A stretch of 64,000 nt of DNA. Origin: Rhynchospora pubera. Lineage: Eukaryota > Streptophyta > Magnoliopsida > Poales > Cyperaceae. Location of the stretch: assembly GCA_028095005.1 (NCBI GenBank), contig CM051459.1, positions 259,642,229-259,706,228 of the forward strand. The letters run 5' to 3'. Below, piece by piece: positions 60,001 to 64,000 of this stretch. A model generated the notes under the pieces. That model did no database searches. It was not told the DNA's origin and saw only the letters and a list, made by a program, of their open reading frames with translations. Position 1 is the first letter of the stretch. Each line of letters opens with the position of its first letter. The translations under genes and the position numbers were made by a program.

Positions 60001-63000
60001 TCTTTATATAGTCTAGAATATGTTTATGTGGCCAGTCATTCAAAAAGAATGGTTTATAAATTGTAATTATTTAGATTATGTGCAGATTTTACAAATTCTA
60101 AGTATATTTGAGCATTTTAAGAGATTTTGCATTCACTTTAAGTCATTTGATCACAATAATTTATATATATATTCTTTGTATAGTCTAGATTATGTTTATG
60201 CGGTCAATTATTCAAAAAGATTGGTTTTATACATTGTAAGTATTCACATAATGTGCAGATTTTACAGATTCAGAGTATATTTTAGCATTTTAAGCGATTT
60301 TGCTCTCATTTTAAGTCTAGAATATGTTTGTGAGCTCAAAATTCAAAATTATTGGGTTATACATTGTAATTATTCACGTAATGGTGCATAATATACAGAT
60401 TCTTAGTATATTTCATCTTTTCAAACGATTTTCCATTCAATTTAAATCATTTGATAATATAGTATAGAATTTATGTTCTTTATATAGTATAGAATTTATT
60501 TATGAACACACTTGTTCAAAATGATTGGATTATACATTGTATACACACATAATTTGCAGATTTTACAAATTATGTGTATATTTTGGCATTTGAAGCGATT
60601 TTGCATTTATTTTAAATTATTAAATGACAATAATCTATATTTAAGCGGTTTATATAGTCTAGAATATGTTTATGAGCTCACATATTCAATTAGGATTGTA
60701 CATTGTAATTATTCACTTTGTTTTTTTGAAGAGACTAGGCAGAGGCTACCTAGGATTGTAATTATTCACTTAATATACGGATTTTACAATTTCTGAGTAT
60801 ATTTGAGCATTTCAAATTATTTTGTATTCATTTTAAGTCATTTGACCAGAATAATCTATATTTATGATCTTTATATAATTTAGAATATGTTTTTGAACTA
60901 AGTAATTCAAAACGATTGGATTATACATTGTAATTATGCAAATGATATGAAGATTTTAAAGATTCTGAGTATATTGGAGCATTTAAAGTCATTCGATCAC
61001 AATAATCTATAATTAAGCTCTTTATAAAGTCTAGAATATGTTTATAAGCTCAATTATTCAAAACGATTGGATTGTAAATTGTAATTATTCACATAATATG
61101 CAGATTTTACAGATTCTGAGTATATTTTAGCATTTCAAGCGATTTTGCATTCATTTTAAGTCATTTGATCACAATAATGTGTATTTAAACTGTTTATATA
61201 GTCTAAAATATGTTTATGATATCACTTATTCAAACAATTGGATTATACACTGTAATTATTCATATAATATTCAGATTTGAAAGATTCCGAGTATATTTGA
61301 GCATTTTAAGCGATTTTGCATTAATTTTAAGTCATTTGATCACAATAATCTATATTTAACCTCTTAATATTGTGTAGAATTTGTTTACGAGCTCAATTAT
61401 TCAAAATGATTGGATTATACATTGTAATTATTCAAATATTTTGCAGATTTAATAGATTCTGAGTATATATGAGCGTTTGATGCGATTTTGCATTTATTTT
61501 CAGTCATTTGATCACAATAATCTTTATTTATGCTCTTTATATAGTTTAGAATATGTTTATGAGGTCGATTATTAAGAAAGATTGGATTATACAATGTAAT
61601 TATACAATATGTTTATGAGGTCAATTATTAAGTTATTTGATCACAATAAAATATATTTAAGCTCTTTATATAGTCTAGAATATGTTTATGATATCACATA
61701 TTCAAAACAATTAGATTATACATTGTAATTATGCACATAATATTCAGATTTGAAAGATTCTGAATATATTTGAGCATTTCAATCGATTTTGCTTTAATTT
61801 TAAGTCATTTGATCACAATAATTTATATTTAAGCTCTTTATATTGTGTAGAATTTGTTTATGAGCTCAATAATTCAAAATGATTGGATTATACATAGTAA
61901 TTATTAACATATTGTGCAGATTTTACAGATTCTGAGTATATATGAGCATTTGAAGCGATTTTGCATTTATTTTAAGTCATTTGACCACAATAATCTATAT
62001 TTATGCTCTTATATAGTTTAGAATATTTTATGAGGTCAATTATTAAAAAAGATTGGATTATACATTATAATTATTCACATAATGCGCAGATTTAACAAAT
62101 TCTAAGTATATTTGAGCATTTTAAGCTATTGTGCATTCATTTTAAGTCATTTGATTACAATAATCTATATTGAAGTTTTTTATATAGTTTAAAATATGTT
62201 TATGAACTCACTTATTCCAAATGATTGGATTATACATTTTAATTATTCGCATAATATACGGATTTTACATTTTCTGAGTACATTTTAGCATTTCAAACAA
62301 TTCGGTATTCTTTATAAGTCATTTGACCACAGTAATCTATATTTACGATCTTTGTATAGTTTAGAATATGTTTCTAAACTGAGTTATTCAAAACGATTGG
62401 ATTATACATTGTAATTACGCAAATGATCTGAAGATTTTAAAGATGAGTATATTGAAGCATTACAAGCGATTTTGCCTTCATTTTAAGTTATTCTATCACA
62501 ACAATCTATATTTAAGCTATTTATATAGTCTAAAATATGTTTATGAGCTCAATTATTCAAAACGATTGGATTATACATTGTAATTATTCACTTAATGTGT
62601 TTATTATACAGATTCTAAGTTTATTTGAGCATTTCAATCGATTTTGCATTCATTTTAAGTTATTTGATGACAATATTATATATTTAAGCTCTTTACATAG
62701 TTTAAAATATGTTTATGAGCTAAATTATTTAAAACAATTGGATTATACATTGTAATTATTCACGTAATGTACATATTTTACAGATTCTAAGTTTATTTGA
62801 GCATTTCAAGCGATTTTGCATTCATTTTAAGTGATTTGATCACAATAATATATATATTTAAGCTCTTTATATTATCTAGAATATGTTTAGGATATAAATT
62901 AGTCAAAACGATTGGATTATACATTGTAATTATGCACATAATGTGCAGATTTGAAAGATTCTGAGTATATTTGAGCATTTAAGGCTATTTTGCATTCATT

Positions 63001-64000
63001 TTAATTCATTTGATCTCAATAATCTACATTTTGCCTCTTTATATAGTCTAGAATATGTTTATGAACTCAATTATTCAAAACGATTGGATTATACATTGTA
63101 ATTACGAACAAATGTGCAGATTTTACAGATTCTGAGAATATTTTAACATTTCAAACGATTTTACATTCATTTTGAGTCATCTGATCACAATAATCTATAT
63201 TTATCCTCTTTATATAGTCTAGAATATGTTTATGAACTCGCTTATTCAAAAAGATTGGATTATACACTGTAATTATGCTCGAAATGTGCAAATTTTATGG
63301 ATTCTGAGTATATTTGAGCATTTCAAGCGATTTTTGCATTCAATTTGAGACATTTGTTCACAATAATATATATATTTAAGCTCTTTACATAGGCAAGAAT
63401 TTGTTTACGAGCACTCTCATTTAAAACGATTGGATTATTTATTGTAATTACACAAATAATGTGCAAATTTTAAAGTTTCTGTATATATTCGGGTATTTCA
63501 AGCGATTTTGTATTCACTTTAAGTCATTTGTTGACAATAATCTATATTTATGCTCTTTATATAGTCTAGAATATGTTTCTGAACTCAATTATTCAAAACG
63601 ATTGGATTATAAATTGTAATTATTCACATAATTTGCAGATTTTACAGATTCTGAGTATATTTGAGCATTTCAAGCGATTTTGAATTCATTTTAAGTCATC
63701 TGATCACAATAATCTATATTGATGCTCTTTATATAGTAGTCTAAAGTATGTTTACGAGCTCACTTATTCAAAACTATTGGATTACACATTCTAATTATGC
63801 ACATAATGTGCAGATTTGAAAGATTCTGTGTATATTTGAGTATTTCAACGATTTTCCATTCATTTTAAATCATTTGATCAAAATCACCTATATTTATGAT
63901 CATTATATAGTTTAGAATTTATTTATGAACACACTTATTCAAAATGATTGGATTATCCATTGCAATTAAACACATAATTTGCTGATTTTACAGATTCTGT
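57077..64000. repeat. 172-bp A+T-rich satellite array, ~40 units, open at the window edge
   Basis: The word ttgtaattat recurs at almost constant spacing (for example 57821, 57993, 58165, 58337), giving a 172-bp unit. Ordered landmarks in each unit are gattctgagtatatttgagc, atttcaagcgattttgc, ttttaagtcatttgatcaca, ctctttatatagtctagaat, tatgtttatgagctcaatta, caaaacgattggattataca and cacataatgtgcagatttta. Monomers differ by roughly 10-20 per cent by eye. The left edge is sharp at about 57077. There is no gene; + strand frames of 60-123 residues in the array are translations of the repeat, and 172 is not a multiple of three. Confidence 0.95.
60718..60757 (-). mobile_element. 40-bp micro-insertion inside the satellite
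   Basis: ttgttttttt followed by gaagagactaggcagaggct and cctaggatt lies between two copies of gtaattattcact (60705-60717 and 60758-60770). On the minus strand it reads as a small stem (ctagg...cctag) followed by an A-run. It is foreign to every other monomer. Confidence 0.6.

Noticed and set aside
59860..60796. + strand frames of 68-123 residues in the satellite
   Set aside because: They are translations of the 172-bp repeat, change frame from unit to unit, and share only repeat-derived words.
1..64000. CRISPR arrays, integrated virus or full LTR/LINE retrotransposon
   Set aside because: The satellite has no spacers, and no frame with reverse transcriptase, integrase, gag or capsid motifs was found.

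Overview
This is nuclear DNA of a flowering plant. It is strongly A+T-rich, has introns with GT-AG borders, and carries many small non-autonomous DNA transposons and tRNA-derived SINEs. Two proteins have clear plant-specific relatives: a FRA1-type kinesin-4 and a VFB/SKIP2-type F-box protein. The species cannot be fixed from what is visible.

Only three genes are well supported, all on the + strand. (1) 2124-3572 is an intronless gene for a 482-residue, Pro/Ser-rich, low-complexity protein of unknown function. (2) 22114-30531 is a complete kinesin of 24 coding exons; the spliced reading frame gives 1034 residues and matches plant KIN-4A/FRA1, the motor tied to cortical microtubules and wall deposition. 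(3) 48152-49756 is an intronless F-box/leucine-rich-repeat protein of 534 residues, of the VFB/SKIP2 class, which is the substrate adaptor of an SCF ubiquitin ligase. There is no operon-like organisation and no sign that the three genes act together.

The rest is mostly transposon-derived. Many elements can be delimited to the base by their target-site duplications (TSDs): PIF/Harbinger-like MITEs (one interrupted by a CACTA-type element), hAT-like MITEs (one in a kinesin intron), a three-copy GC-rich family with 9-10 bp TSDs, long palindromic Mutator-like elements including a 3.39-kb one at 40636-44025, a six-to-eight-copy family starting near GGCTCCGTTTGGAT, SINEs, and very short poly(A)-tailed insertions that look like truncated retroposed tails. 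No transposase or reverse transcriptase is encoded. From 32.6 to 34.4 kb lies a foldback block of degenerate ~100-bp tandem repeats.

From about 57077 to the end of the window the sequence is an A+T-rich satellite with a 172-bp repeat unit, about 40 units long and continuing past the edge. Blocks of related monomers inside it recur at fixed offsets. The window therefore seems to run from a gene-bearing, transposon-rich arm into the flank of a satellite block, perhaps pericentromeric or heterochromatic (inference).
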